From Chryseobacterium viscerum (GTDB lineage Bacteria; Bacteroidota; Bacteroidia; Flavobacteriales; Weeksellaceae), in contig NZ_JAPDFT010000001.1 in the NCBI RefSeq assembly GCF_025949665.1, forward strand, positions 1,488,001 through 1,552,000: DNA of 64,000 nucleotides, written 5' to 3'. Position numbers and translations under genes: made by a program. The notes under the pieces are model-generated. The model was not told the DNA's origin, searched no databases, and was given only the letters and a program-made list of their open reading frames with translations. This document shows positions 16,723 through 25,728 of the stretch, in pieces (the stretch's first letter is position 1; each line of letters begins with the position of its first letter).

Positions 16723-16874
16723 AGAAGAAGAGTTAGAGTAAATAGTATTATTGAGTATTTTTCAAGGAAGTGCATTCTCCATAAAGCTTTTTCAGCGACA
16801 ATGTTGCATTTCTTAGCTCCCTTAAAATAAATGGTAAATAAATCTTTGCGTTAAATTAAGTTAGATATAAACAA

Positions 16875-16910
16875 AAAATGCCGAAAAAATTTTCCGGCAT
16901 TTTCTTTTTT
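16875..16910. terminator. Bidirectional intrinsic terminator
   Basis: AAAATGCCG pairs with CGGCATTTT and has A-runs and T-runs on its outer sides. It lies between the convergent YdeI-like and TPR genes. Confidence 0.8.
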
Positions 16911-16912
16911 TA

Positions 16913-17455
16913 CTAAGAATTTAAAGCTTTGCTAAGCTTCACGGCGTCCTGATTGCTAGGGTCATACTGTAAAGATTTGGCAATGTGTTCTTTAGCCTTA
17001 TTAGGATCTGTCTGTTGTTCTGCAAAGGCAATATAGAAATAGGCATAGGCCAGATTTTTCTTATTTTGCTCTACCTCTTCCGGTTTTACGGTTGCAATAT
17101 ACTTTTCATAAGCCAGTTTTGCATTGGCATCATCTTTTGCAGACTGATAAGCATAAGCCTGACTGTAATATGATGGAGCCCAGTCCGGTAATAAAGCAGA
17201 GATTTTCTTCCAGGTATCAATGGCATTCGGCCAGTCTGATGCTTCCTGATAAGCTGCTGCTAATTTTGCTAAGGATTCAGTATCCTTTGGATTGGCCTCA
17301 ATCTGTTTTTTAAGACCATCAATTGTTGGATTGCTTGTTTGACTCGTTGCTGCCGAAGTTTCCGGTTGAGTCGTTTGCGCGTTTACAAGACTTACACTTC
17401 CTGCCAGTATCAAACCTAAAAATAGATTTCTACTATTAATTGTACTCATTTTCAT
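16913..17455 (-). CDS. Exported tetratricopeptide-repeat protein
   Basis: A 180-residue protein with a signal peptide ending VNAQ, a Thr/Ser/Gln-rich linker, and about three TPR units (for example PKDTESLAKLAAAYQEASDWPNAIDTWKK as one helix pair). TPR proteins hold protein partners; this one should be periplasmic. A longer frame to 17503 adds 16 residues without a signal-like start, so I take the Met at 17455, with 17449 as an alternative. Single gene, partner unknown. Confidence 0.8.
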   Translation of the reverse strand: MKMSTINSRNLFLGLILAGSVSLVNAQTTQPETSAATSQTSNPTIDGLKKQIEANPKDTESLAKLAAAYQEASDWPNAIDTWKKISALLPDWAPSYYSQAYAYQSAKDDANAKLAYEKYIATVKPEEVEQNKKNLAYAYFYIAFAEQQTDPNKAKEHIAKSLQYDPSNQDAVKLSKALNS

Positions 17456-17577
17456 AATCTTATATTTTAAATTCGAAAATCTAAAATTCAATAATAATTC
17501 CATAAAATCTTAAATTTTAGAAGCTTTAAGGTTTTTTAGAAAATATTAACGGGAAACGTGTTTTTTTTAGTTTAATT

Positions 17578-17608
17578 TTTGATTCGTTCATCTTTGAGGT
17601 TATCTTTG
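17578..17608 (+). promoter_or_regulatory. Promoter of pepE
   Basis: TTTG at 17578-17581 and TATCTTTG at 17601-17608, with 19-base spacing, an exact fit to the Bacteroidota consensus. It gives a leader of roughly 30 bases. Confidence 0.8.
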
Positions 17609-17645
17609 TCATTCATTTTTTTATTAATACATATAATTTCGTGGT

Positions 17646-18338
17646 ATGAATATCATATTAGCTTCAACATCCACTCTTTTTGGTGGAGAATATCTGGAAT
17701 ACTTAAGAGAAGAATTAATCCAACTCTATAAAGGAATTGACGAAATTGTGTTTATTCCTTTCGCAAGACCAGGCGGAATTTCTCATGATGATTATACAGC
17801 AAAAGCACGTTCTTTCTTTGAAACCATTGATATAAAAGTAAAAGGACTTCATGAATTTGAAGATAAAAAAGAAGCCATTCATCAGGCAAAAGGATACTTT
17901 ACCGGTGGTGGAAATACCTTTTTATTGGTTAAAACATTACATGAAGAAGGGTTGATGTCTGTTTTAAAAGAAAATGTATCAGGAGGAAAAGCATATCTTG
18001 GATGCAGTGCAGGAAGTAATATTGGAGGTCAGAATATGAAAACGACGAATGACATGCCGATCGTATATCCTCCAAGTTTTGACTGTATGGGGCTGGTTCC
18101 TTTCAATATCAATCCGCACTATCTTGATCCTAACCCGGATTTGAAGCATAATGGAGAAACCAGAGAAACCCGTATTCAGGAGTTCCTTACCCAAAACGAT
18201 ATTAAAGTAGTAGGCCTTAGAGAAGGAAACTGGATCAGAAGAACAGCAGATTCAATTACAGTAGAAGGAAGTGAACTGACAAGAATTTTTGAGAAAGGTA
18301 AGGAACCTTACGAAATAGAAGCAGGAAGTACTCTTTAA
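17646..18338 (+). CDS. pepE: Alpha-aspartyl dipeptidase PepE (family S51)
   Basis: A 230-residue cytosolic serine peptidase that splits dipeptides with N-terminal aspartate. The nucleophile elbow GCSAGSN places Ser121 where PepE has its catalytic Ser, and a His lies in NPHYLDPN. The FTGGGNTFLL block is also typical. Length is normal. The stop codon overlaps the start of the next gene by one base (TAATG), implying translational coupling. Confidence 0.92.
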   Translation: MNIILASTSTLFGGEYLEYLREELIQLYKGIDEIVFIPFARPGGISHDDYTAKARSFFETIDIKVKGLHEFEDKKEAIHQAKGYFTGGGNTFLLVKTLHEEGLMSVLKENVSGGKAYLGCSAGSNIGGQNMKTTNDMPIVYPPSFDCMGLVPFNINPHYLDPNPDLKHNGETRETRIQEFLTQNDIKVVGLREGNWIRRTADSITVEGSELTRIFEKGKEPYEIEAGSTL

Positions 18339-19189
18339 TGAACAAAGAAGAAATTAATCTTTTTGTAGAACGTAATCTGACCAATTTTTCAGTAAACAGC
18401 ACCGGATGGGATAGTCTGATCCGGAAACTGCTCTTTGAATTTGCCATTGCAGGCTGGAGTAGGGAAAACCGTGTTTTTGGAAAGGAAAAATTCGGTGGGT
18501 TGAGGTGCTACACGTATTCTGAGGATGAAGTACTTAATAACAAGCTTAAAATTATCAAAGACAAATATTCAGAATTATCTGTGAAGACTTGTGAAATCTG
18601 TGGCGGTGAAGGTAAAATAAGAACAATAGGTTCCTGGCAGACAACATTATGCTTGAGCCATTTTCTGGAACAGCAGCCTGTTATTGAAATTAATAACAAA
18701 CAGAATATCAGAAGAAATAATAACACAGTTCTGAATATTAAAAATATTATCAAAGCCGAGGTTGAATATGACCTTCAGAAATTATGTCTTTATACTAATC
18801 AGGAAGAAGAATTTTATTTTTCATGGCAGGAGCCTAATTATTATCTGCTTTTAAAAACAATTCCTCTTTCGTTTTTTCCGGAAGACAGGAGAAGTGAAAT
18901 TTCAACATTATTTCAAGGCTTACAGGATTGCGAAATATGTGGATACAAGGCTGTGCATCAAAGAAATTGTCTGCGTTGTCATAATGAGTCGTGGAATGAT
19001 TCCGGATATTTTATTGAAGATTACGGAGAAAAATCAAACTATATAAAAGAATGTCAGATGGACATTTTCATAGATGAAGATGACTACGAGAAATATTTTA
19101 AACATGACCGGTCGTTTGAAAAATCTCCTGACCATCAGATTCTTTTCAGTTCCGATGACCTCAGAGAATATGAAAAGTTTTTATTTTAA
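18338..19189 (+). CDS. Hypothetical protein with two zinc-finger-like Cys clusters
   Basis: A 283-residue protein coupled to pepE by a TAATG overlap. Near the N-terminus it has GWDSLIRKLLFEF...KEKFGGLRCY, followed by CEICGGEGK...W.TTLCLSH. I recall this KFGGLR-CxxCG-LCxxH pattern from hypothetical proteins of bacteria and phages. A second cluster near the C-terminus reads CEICG...RNCLRCH. Both could bind zinc. The function is unknown and the link to PepE may only be transcriptional. Confidence 0.55.
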   Translation: MNKEEINLFVERNLTNFSVNSTGWDSLIRKLLFEFAIAGWSRENRVFGKEKFGGLRCYTYSEDEVLNNKLKIIKDKYSELSVKTCEICGGEGKIRTIGSWQTTLCLSHFLEQQPVIEINNKQNIRRNNNTVLNIKNIIKAEVEYDLQKLCLYTNQEEEFYFSWQEPNYYLLLKTIPLSFFPEDRRSEISTLFQGLQDCEICGYKAVHQRNCLRCHNESWNDSGYFIEDYGEKSNYIKECQMDIFIDEDDYEKYFKHDRSFEKSPDHQILFSSDDLREYEKFLF

Positions 19190-19284
19190 CTATATTTGAT
19201 TAGAATTTTAAACAATAAAAAAGGTTCATATACGGGTTGTGAACTGTATATGAATATTTGATTTAGACCCAAATAAACAATTTA

Positions 19285-20658
19285 ATGAAAAAAACATTTG
19301 CTGTTCTCACACTCTCTGTACAGATGGTTGCTGCGCAAAATATTGCACAGAAACTAGATAAAGTAACTAAGGATCTTATGGATTCTTCAGGAACGGTTTC
19401 TTCCAGCTTATCATTTTATGTTTCAGATGAAAATGGCAACTTCATATACGAGTATCAGGGAAGTAAAGGGCTTTCTACTGCTTCTACACAGAAAATTTTT
19501 ACCGCTGGTGCCGCACTGGAAATTTTAGGTAAAAATTATACTTTTACAACCACCTCAAGCTATTCCGGAAACATATCCGGAGGAACGCTGAACGGAAACC
19601 TTTTCATCAGTTCCAATGGTGATCCTACCCTGGGAAGCTGGAGGTATGATTCCTATAAACCTGAAAATTTTAAAAAGAAGCTGATTGAGGCAATTAAAAA
19701 TTCAGGAATTACAAAAATATCAGGAGATCTGGTGATTGATGATTCTTATTTTGACCATCAGACGATTCCCGGAGGCTGGCCGTGGGATGATCTTGGAAAT
19801 TATTACGGAGCAGGTGTCTGGGGAATCAACTGGAAAGAAAACCAGTTTGACATCAATATTAACGGAACAGATTTTAAAAACTTTTCTTATCCTTTGGAAG
19901 GAGTGAAATGGCTGAATGATCTGAAAGCTGGTGGCAGTTCTGATCAGAGTCTTATCTTCACCGCACCTCATTCTGATGTAGCGCTGATAAACGGGATGCT
20001 TCCGGCAGGAAAAACGGTTACAGTTTCCGGTTCTACTCCCAATCCGCCTTTACAGCTGGCAGCAGAAGTAAAGCAATGGCTGAAAGAATCGGGAATTGAG
20101 ATTTCAGGAAAAGCAGTTACAAATTCACAGCTTGAAATAGAAGGAAAGCAGGTATTGGAAGCGCCAAAAAATAATATTCTTTTGACTTATCAGTCTCCGA
20201 CTCTGGATAAGATTGTTTATTGGTTTTTAAGGAAAAGCATCAATCTGTATGGAGAAACATTGATTAAGACCTTAGGAAAAGAGAAAAAAGGAAATCCAAG
20301 TTTTAAAAGCGGGGTAACCTATCTGAAAGAATTCTGGAAATCAAAAGGAATCAATCCTAATATGATCAATTTTGCAGACGGAAGCGGACTTTCACCACAA
20401 AATTATGTGGCGGCAAAAGCTGAAGTACAGGCACTTTTATATGCTAAAAAACAATCCTGGTTTGAAGCGTACTATGATGGATTCCCGGTACAGGAAAATG
20501 GAATGAAGATGAAAAGCGGAACGATGAGAGATACCAAATCTTTTGCAGGATACCACACCGCAAAAGATGGCAAAAAGTATGTGTTTTCGATCATTATCAA
20601 CAACTACCAAGGAAGTGGAAATGCAGAACTACAGAAAATTCTGAATGTTTTAAAATAA
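19285..20658 (+). CDS. dacB: D-alanyl-D-alanine carboxypeptidase/endopeptidase (PBP4 type)
   Basis: A 457-residue periplasmic penicillin-binding protein of family S13 that trims or opens peptidoglycan cross-links. It has a signal peptide (cut near AAQ), the SxxK motif STQK (Ser67, Lys70), the second motif in DGSGLSPQN, and KSGT as the third motif near the end. The large insert domain between the first two motifs is present, as in PBP4. The histidine kinase gene begins 7 bases later, so the two are probably co-transcribed. Confidence 0.9.
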   Translation: MKKTFAVLTLSVQMVAAQNIAQKLDKVTKDLMDSSGTVSSSLSFYVSDENGNFIYEYQGSKGLSTASTQKIFTAGAALEILGKNYTFTTTSSYSGNISGGTLNGNLFISSNGDPTLGSWRYDSYKPENFKKKLIEAIKNSGITKISGDLVIDDSYFDHQTIPGGWPWDDLGNYYGAGVWGINWKENQFDININGTDFKNFSYPLEGVKWLNDLKAGGSSDQSLIFTAPHSDVALINGMLPAGKTVTVSGSTPNPPLQLAAEVKQWLKESGIEISGKAVTNSQLEIEGKQVLEAPKNNILLTYQSPTLDKIVYWFLRKSINLYGETLIKTLGKEKKGNPSFKSGVTYLKEFWKSKGINPNMINFADGSGLSPQNYVAAKAEVQALLYAKKQSWFEAYYDGFPVQENGMKMKSGTMRDTKSFAGYHTAKDGKKYVFSIIINNYQGSGNAELQKILNVLK

Positions 20659-20665
20659 AATAACT

Positions 20666-21835
20666 TTGAGAAAATCCATACTTACCAGATTGAATAACTG
20701 GATTATTTTTGTTGTCATGACTATTTTGGTTATTGCTATTGTAGTGGCTTCAACATCACTCATTAATTTTCTCAGAAAAGAGGAGATCAAAAGGATCAGT
20801 CTTCTTTCCAAAGCGATAAGAATACAGCAGGAGGTAAAGACTCCGGATACGGATGTTCTGGATCTGCTGCCCGATATCCTTAATATCAATAATACCATTC
20901 CTTTCATTGTAACAGATAAGTACAAAAACCCGATTCTTGATCTCGGATACTACAGAAATATCCCTGAAGCTACCATAAAAAATTCTGAAAAACTTCAGGA
21001 TGTGATCCGGAATATGGAGAAAAATTATGATCCTATTGAGATCAAAGTACCGGATGGAAATAATCAGTTTGTCTACTATGACAACTCACGTATGCTTAAT
21101 AATCTTCGGTATTCGCCTTATATTTTAGGATTGTTTATCTTACTGTATTTTGGTTTTTCTTTCTGGTTTTTCAGGACAATCAAAAAGACGGATGAGGGAT
21201 ATCTTTGGGCAGGTCTGGCTAAAGAAACAGCTCATCAGATCGGAACCCCTTTATCTTCCATGATTGGGTGGATGGAAATTATGAAGCTGGATAATCCCGA
21301 ATCGGAAGGGGTGCATGAAATAGAAAAAGACATCGAAAGACTCAGGACGATCTCAGAACGATTCTCAAAAATAGGTTCTGTTCCTGAACTGAATGACAGA
21401 AATTTCAATGAAACGATTCAGGAGAATTATGATTATTTGAAAACCAGAATTTCCAGAAAAATCAATTTTACACTGAATCTTCCTACTTACACGGTTTTGG
21501 TTCCACATAATAAAATTCTGATGAGCTGGGTGATTGAAAATCTGGTAAAAAATGCTGTGGATGCCATGAAAGGAGAAGGAGCTATTACAATGTCTGTTTT
21601 TGAAAGGAACAAAAATATTCTGATCGAAGTGAAAGACAATGGAAGCGGAATGACAAAACAGCAGGCAAGGAATGCATTCAATCCCGGATATTCTACTAAA
21701 AAAAGAGGCTGGGGATTAGGACTGTCATTGGCGAGAAGAGTAATTCATGAATATCATAACGGAGATATCAAAATTTCCCAAACTGAAATAGGAAAGGGAA
21801 GTACCTTTAGAATAACAATCAGAAAGGGGGATTGA
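20666..21835 (+). CDS. Sensor histidine kinase (orphan)
   Basis: A 389-residue membrane kinase. Two hydrophobic segments (about 12-32 and 148-170) flank an extracytoplasmic sensor loop. The H-box is AKETAHQIGTPLSSM with His190, followed by the N-box NLVKNAVDAM, G1 DNGSGM and G2 RGWGLGLSLARR. The start is a TTG at 20666: the first ATG in frame lies inside the first membrane segment, so TTG is preferred. No response regulator is adjacent. Position behind dacB suggests an envelope-related signal, which is inference. Confidence 0.85.
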   Translation: MRKSILTRLNNWIIFVVMTILVIAIVVASTSLINFLRKEEIKRISLLSKAIRIQQEVKTPDTDVLDLLPDILNINNTIPFIVTDKYKNPILDLGYYRNIPEATIKNSEKLQDVIRNMEKNYDPIEIKVPDGNNQFVYYDNSRMLNNLRYSPYILGLFILLYFGFSFWFFRTIKKTDEGYLWAGLAKETAHQIGTPLSSMIGWMEIMKLDNPESEGVHEIEKDIERLRTISERFSKIGSVPELNDRNFNETIQENYDYLKTRISRKINFTLNLPTYTVLVPHNKILMSWVIENLVKNAVDAMKGEGAITMSVFERNKNILIEVKDNGSGMTKQQARNAFNPGYSTKKRGWGLGLSLARRVIHEYHNGDIKISQTEIGKGSTFRITIRKGD

Positions 21836-21861
21836 TTCTCGTTGAAATTAAGGCAAATGGG

Positions 21862-21894
21862 AAACCTAACAGGTTTTCAAAACCTGTTAGGTTT
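21862..21894. repeat. Perfect 16-bp inverted repeat (AAACCTAACAGGTTTT)
   Basis: Two exact 16-base arms with a single-base centre. It lies in the spacer between convergent genes, in addition to the terminator next to it. Similar AACCTGTTAGGTTT palindromes are frequent in flavobacterial intergenic DNA in my recollection, so it may be a dispersed element. Confidence 0.8.
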
Positions 21895-21942
21895 GTACCA
21901 AGTAATCTTAGGCTTGTATAAAAGCTCAACTTGAAGAAAGCA

Positions 21943-21969
21943 AAAAGCGGGGAAATTTTCCCCGCTTTT
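21943..21969. terminator. Bidirectional intrinsic terminator
   Basis: AAAAGCGGGGAAA pairs with TTTCCCCGCTTTT. It lies between the convergent kinase and M61 peptidase genes. Confidence 0.85.
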
Positions 21970-21973
21970 CTTG

Positions 21974-23830
21974 TTATTTTTTACCAGTAAGCCACTGTGT
22001 CTGTAGTTTCAGTTCTTCCGGAGTTGGATTCGCCTTAAATGAAGGGGTTTCCATTGTCATTTTATCCAGAATAGCCTTTCCTTTCAGAGTCATTTTTTCT
22101 TTTTTACCGGCATTATCTCTTAAAATAGTTACCGTAACATCCTGTCCGTCTTTGATGGTTCGGGTATACCCGATAAAATCCTGTACCTTTTTAATGTCTA
22201 CTGTTTTCCCATCCAAAGCAAGTACCTGGTCTGTGATTTTAAATCCTATACTTTTTGCAAATGGAGACAGAGCTGAATGATCATCGAAAGCAAAAGCATT
22301 GGTCTTTTCATCAAACCCTGTCTGATTCGGGTCTTTGATGAACCAGAAAAGAGGCTGGCTTTCCTGCTTTTTAAGATCTATACCTACCATACTCAGATAT
22401 TGTGCATAAGGCGTTGGCTGGTTTCCTGCAATATATTTGTTATAGAAATCTTTCACCTGAGGATATCCGGTTACTGTTACCAACTCGTCAATCAGCTTAT
22501 CATCTTTGAAAGGCTTGTTTTCCCCAAATCTCTGAGACAGTTTTCTGATCATATCACGGTATCCCATCTCTCCGTTGGAAAGTTTTCTAAGCTCAATATC
22601 TAGACACATTGCCAAAAGAGCTCCTTTTTCATACACATTTCTGTACTGATCTTTATAAGGCTCTACCAATACATTTTTGCTCATTACCGTGAATGGCATT
22701 GTGTCGTCATAGCTTTTAGAGTTGGCAATCTTCTCACCAATTCTTTGAAGGAACTGATCTTTATTGATAAGACCTTCCTGAATTTGGAAAAGATTGGCAA
22801 AATACTCAGTTCCACCTTCATACATCCATAAGTGCTGAGACATCTTCGGGTCTGCATAATCGAAATAGTGAATCTCTTCAGAATGGGTCTTCAGAGGATT
22901 TACAGTATGGAAAAACTCGTGGGAAACCACATCTGTAATGGTATTGTCAATAGCATCTTTCGGCATTGCTTCCGGAAGTACTACGCTTGTAGATTCATGA
23001 TGTTCCAGTGCTCCGAAACCTTTTACTCTAGGTCCGTCTCCTCCGGAAAGATAAAGCATGATTGCATACTTTTTATTGGTATTCATATCACCCAGGAATT
23101 TCTTCTGAGCAACCACCATTTTTTCCAGATTCTCTTTGAAATCTGCAGCTTTGTATTTTCCTGTTGGAGAATATACTCCCAGTACAAGATCCATTCCTCC
23201 CGCATTGAAGGTAATATAATCCGGTTTTGTATACATCAGTGGTGAATCTGTTACCTTAGCGTAGTTCGCAAGGGTATAGGTATCTGTAGCATCAGATTTG
23301 TCCTGGTCTACCAATGCTGTTGTTCCGTAGAAATCTGTTGGTTTCTGAACAATCAGCTGATAAGGAACATCCTGCATATTATCAATATAGCCGATAAATC
23401 CGTGGGTATTGATCATGTATACTTTCCCGGCTTCAATATCAGTTCCTGATGGAGAAAATACTGCTTTATGTTTTGATGTATCAAGCTCATCATCAAAGCT
23501 GTCATTCACAAGATAAGAGATCTTGGAAAGACCCTGAGCGTTTTTCAGTGAATAGGTATTGTCATTTACTTTAGTGAAAGTAAGTTCTTTGCCTTTATTA
23601 TCGTAAAATTTGATCCCTTCGATGAATCTTCCATAGTCGTCTACAGAATAAGTACCCGGAACCGTTTTGGGGAAATGAAATTTAACATCTCCTGATTTCA
23701 TTTTCGGAAACTCCATGGTAACGGCTACTTTATCATCTTTTACATTGACTAGATCAATGGTTGTTTTTATAGACTGAGCATTTGCTAAAAAAGAAGCAAA
23801 AATACCGAGACTAAGTACTGTTTTTCTCAT
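21974..23830 (-). CDS. M61 family metallopeptidase (glycyl aminopeptidase-like) with PDZ domain
   Basis: A 618-residue exported protein with a signal peptide ending NAQ. The zinc site is HEFFH (His304, Glu305, His308) followed by NPLK and, about 40 residues later, the MYEGGTEYFA block with the third ligand. The C-terminal part (about 490-590) is a PDZ domain. This matches the M61 family, whose members cleave N-terminal Gly or Ala. Followed by the M1 peptidase gene upstream on the same strand, 133 bases away, with a terminator between. Confidence 0.9.
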   Translation of the reverse strand: MRKTVLSLGIFASFLANAQSIKTTIDLVNVKDDKVAVTMEFPKMKSGDVKFHFPKTVPGTYSVDDYGRFIEGIKFYDNKGKELTFTKVNDNTYSLKNAQGLSKISYLVNDSFDDELDTSKHKAVFSPSGTDIEAGKVYMINTHGFIGYIDNMQDVPYQLIVQKPTDFYGTTALVDQDKSDATDTYTLANYAKVTDSPLMYTKPDYITFNAGGMDLVLGVYSPTGKYKAADFKENLEKMVVAQKKFLGDMNTNKKYAIMLYLSGGDGPRVKGFGALEHHESTSVVLPEAMPKDAIDNTITDVVSHEFFHTVNPLKTHSEEIHYFDYADPKMSQHLWMYEGGTEYFANLFQIQEGLINKDQFLQRIGEKIANSKSYDDTMPFTVMSKNVLVEPYKDQYRNVYEKGALLAMCLDIELRKLSNGEMGYRDMIRKLSQRFGENKPFKDDKLIDELVTVTGYPQVKDFYNKYIAGNQPTPYAQYLSMVGIDLKKQESQPLFWFIKDPNQTGFDEKTNAFAFDDHSALSPFAKSIGFKITDQVLALDGKTVDIKKVQDFIGYTRTIKDGQDVTVTILRDNAGKKEKMTLKGKAILDKMTMETPSFKANPTPEELKLQTQWLTGKK

Positions 23831-23923
23831 TAGGTTTACATTAATAGTTAAATAGTTGCTCTTTTTGTCATTTTGTTACGGAAGAAGTATTAAACTTTTC
23901 TTAAAATTTTAAAGTAAAAAGTG

Positions 23924-23959
23924 AAAAGGCAAATCTGCTGATGTGCAAATTTGCCTTTT
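23924..23959 (-). terminator. Intrinsic terminator after the M1 peptidase gene
   Basis: AAAAGGCAAAT pairs with ATTTGCCTTTT; it lies just beyond the stop codon of the M1 gene on the minus strand. Confidence 0.75.
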
Positions 23960-23963
23960 TCTT

Positions 23964-25595
23964 TTATTTATTATTGTAATAATTAATATAATAGTTAGGG
24001 TTTAGCTCAATCGGAGTGCTCTTTTTAAGCTTCACAGTCTGCCATTCTTCCGTAGGATTAATCGTTTGATCACCATTAATGATTACAGGTAACTTCAGGT
24101 TTTTCACCACATCTGTATAACGGAATTTTAAAGTATCACCATTTTGAGTATACTCAAGAGTTGGTATTTTTATCGTTCTCAGATACTGATCAAAAACAGT
24201 TGAGAAATCAATGCCTGATTTTGATGAAATATAATTCTCAATTTGCTGGGTGGTAACCGTCTGATGATAAAAATCTTTATTCAAGCCTCTTAAAATCTGT
24301 CTGAATTTTTCATCATTATTGATGACCTGTCTTATGGTATGAATCATGTTAGCTCCCTTTGGATACATATCTCCGCTGCCTTCATTTCTTACTCCGTATT
24401 GGCCAATAATAGGAACGTCATTGTCTATCAATTTCCTGATCCCCTGAACATAGATTTCAGCAGATTTTTTGTCCATATATTTTTCCGTGAAAAGAGTCTC
24501 AGAATAGTTGGTGAAACTTTCATGGATCCACATATCAGCCTGGTCTTTTGCTGTAATATTATTGGCGAACCACTCATGGCCGCTTTCATGAATAATAATG
24601 AAATCCCATTTTAATCCAACTCCTGTCCCTGAAAGATCTCTTCCAAGATAGCCGTTCTGATATTTGTTTCCATAGGCTACATTGCTCTGATGTTCCATAC
24701 CAAGGTGAGGAGACTCTACAAGTTTGTATGAATCTTCATAAAACGGATACGGACCAAACCAGTATTCAAATGCTGAGAGCATAGGTTTTACCTGTTGAAA
24801 TTGTTTTTTTGCCTTGTCCAGATTATAGTCAAGTACCCAATAATCCAGGTCCAGTTTTCCTTTTTCACCCTCAAATACATCTTTAAAGTTCACATATTTC
24901 CCAATACTCGGGATAATGGAGTAGGCGTTGATAGGATTTTTAACCTCCCAGGTATAAGTAGTTTTACTGCCGGTTGTTTTTTTATCAGTTAGTCTGCCGT
25001 TACCCACACCTACCAGATCATTAGGTGTGATAATTTTCATAATGATTCCGTTATCAGGTTCGTCGCTCCAGATATCTTTGGTAGGAAGCCATATGGAAGC
25101 ACCTATTCCTTCGTCAGCAGCAGTCATCCATGGATTTCCTTTTTCATCCTTAGTAAAGACCCAGCCTCCGTCCCATGGGGCGTTTTTAGCAATCGTAGGT
25201 TTTCCGGAATAAATAACATTGATAGTATATTTTTCGCCTTTTTTGAATTTTTTATTCGCTGTAACAAAAATGAAATCTCCGTCCTGTTTATAATTGGCAA
25301 CAGGAAAATTTCCTTCCACCTTATCAGCTTTCATCGGCTGTTGAAGGTCGATCTGGAAAACAGGATTGGTAACATCTTTTATAATCTCAAAGCTGATTAT
25401 ATTATTTCCTTTAATGCTTTTCTGCTCAAAATCCGGTTCTACGGAAAGATCATATTTTTTGACATCCCAAAAATTTCTGAACTCAGTATTGGAGCCCTTT
25501 AAAGTATCCTGTTTGGTGAAAACCTTACCCTTTTCAAAGAACTGCCCGAAAACAAGTCCTGATGCAAACAAGAGTGTATATGACAACTTTTTCAT
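23964..25595 (-). CDS. M1 family metallopeptidase
   Basis: A 543-residue exported zinc aminopeptidase-like protein. The signal peptide is followed by a beta-sandwich N-terminal domain. A GMEHQ motif stands in for the GAMEN exopeptidase motif, and the zinc site is HESGHEWF (His336, Glu337, His340) with WIHESFTNY providing the third ligand. The domain after residue about 470 is short, so the protein is smaller than classical aminopeptidase N. It would act in the periplasm or outside on peptides. Confidence 0.9.
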   Translation of the reverse strand: MKKLSYTLLFASGLVFGQFFEKGKVFTKQDTLKGSNTEFRNFWDVKKYDLSVEPDFEQKSIKGNNIISFEIIKDVTNPVFQIDLQQPMKADKVEGNFPVANYKQDGDFIFVTANKKFKKGEKYTINVIYSGKPTIAKNAPWDGGWVFTKDEKGNPWMTAADEGIGASIWLPTKDIWSDEPDNGIIMKIITPNDLVGVGNGRLTDKKTTGSKTTYTWEVKNPINAYSIIPSIGKYVNFKDVFEGEKGKLDLDYWVLDYNLDKAKKQFQQVKPMLSAFEYWFGPYPFYEDSYKLVESPHLGMEHQSNVAYGNKYQNGYLGRDLSGTGVGLKWDFIIIHESGHEWFANNITAKDQADMWIHESFTNYSETLFTEKYMDKKSAEIYVQGIRKLIDNDVPIIGQYGVRNEGSGDMYPKGANMIHTIRQVINNDEKFRQILRGLNKDFYHQTVTTQQIENYISSKSGIDFSTVFDQYLRTIKIPTLEYTQNGDTLKFRYTDVVKNLKLPVIINGDQTINPTEEWQTVKLKKSTPIELNPNYYINYYNNK

Positions 25596-25684
25596 TTAAA
25601 CTTTATTAATAATCTTCTCAAAAGTATAAAATTAAATCAATAGCACATATCGGAAATGCAATAAAATACAGATTTTTGAAGGCA

Positions 25685-25711
25685 TAAAAAAAGCCCGGTC
25701 ATTGCCGGGCT
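25685..25711 (-). terminator. Intrinsic terminator after the M12B-like gene
   Basis: AGCCCGG pairs with CCGGGCT around a small loop and, on the minus strand, is followed by a run of seven T. Confidence 0.85.
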
Positions 25712-25728
25712 GTAAAAATTATCAGGTT

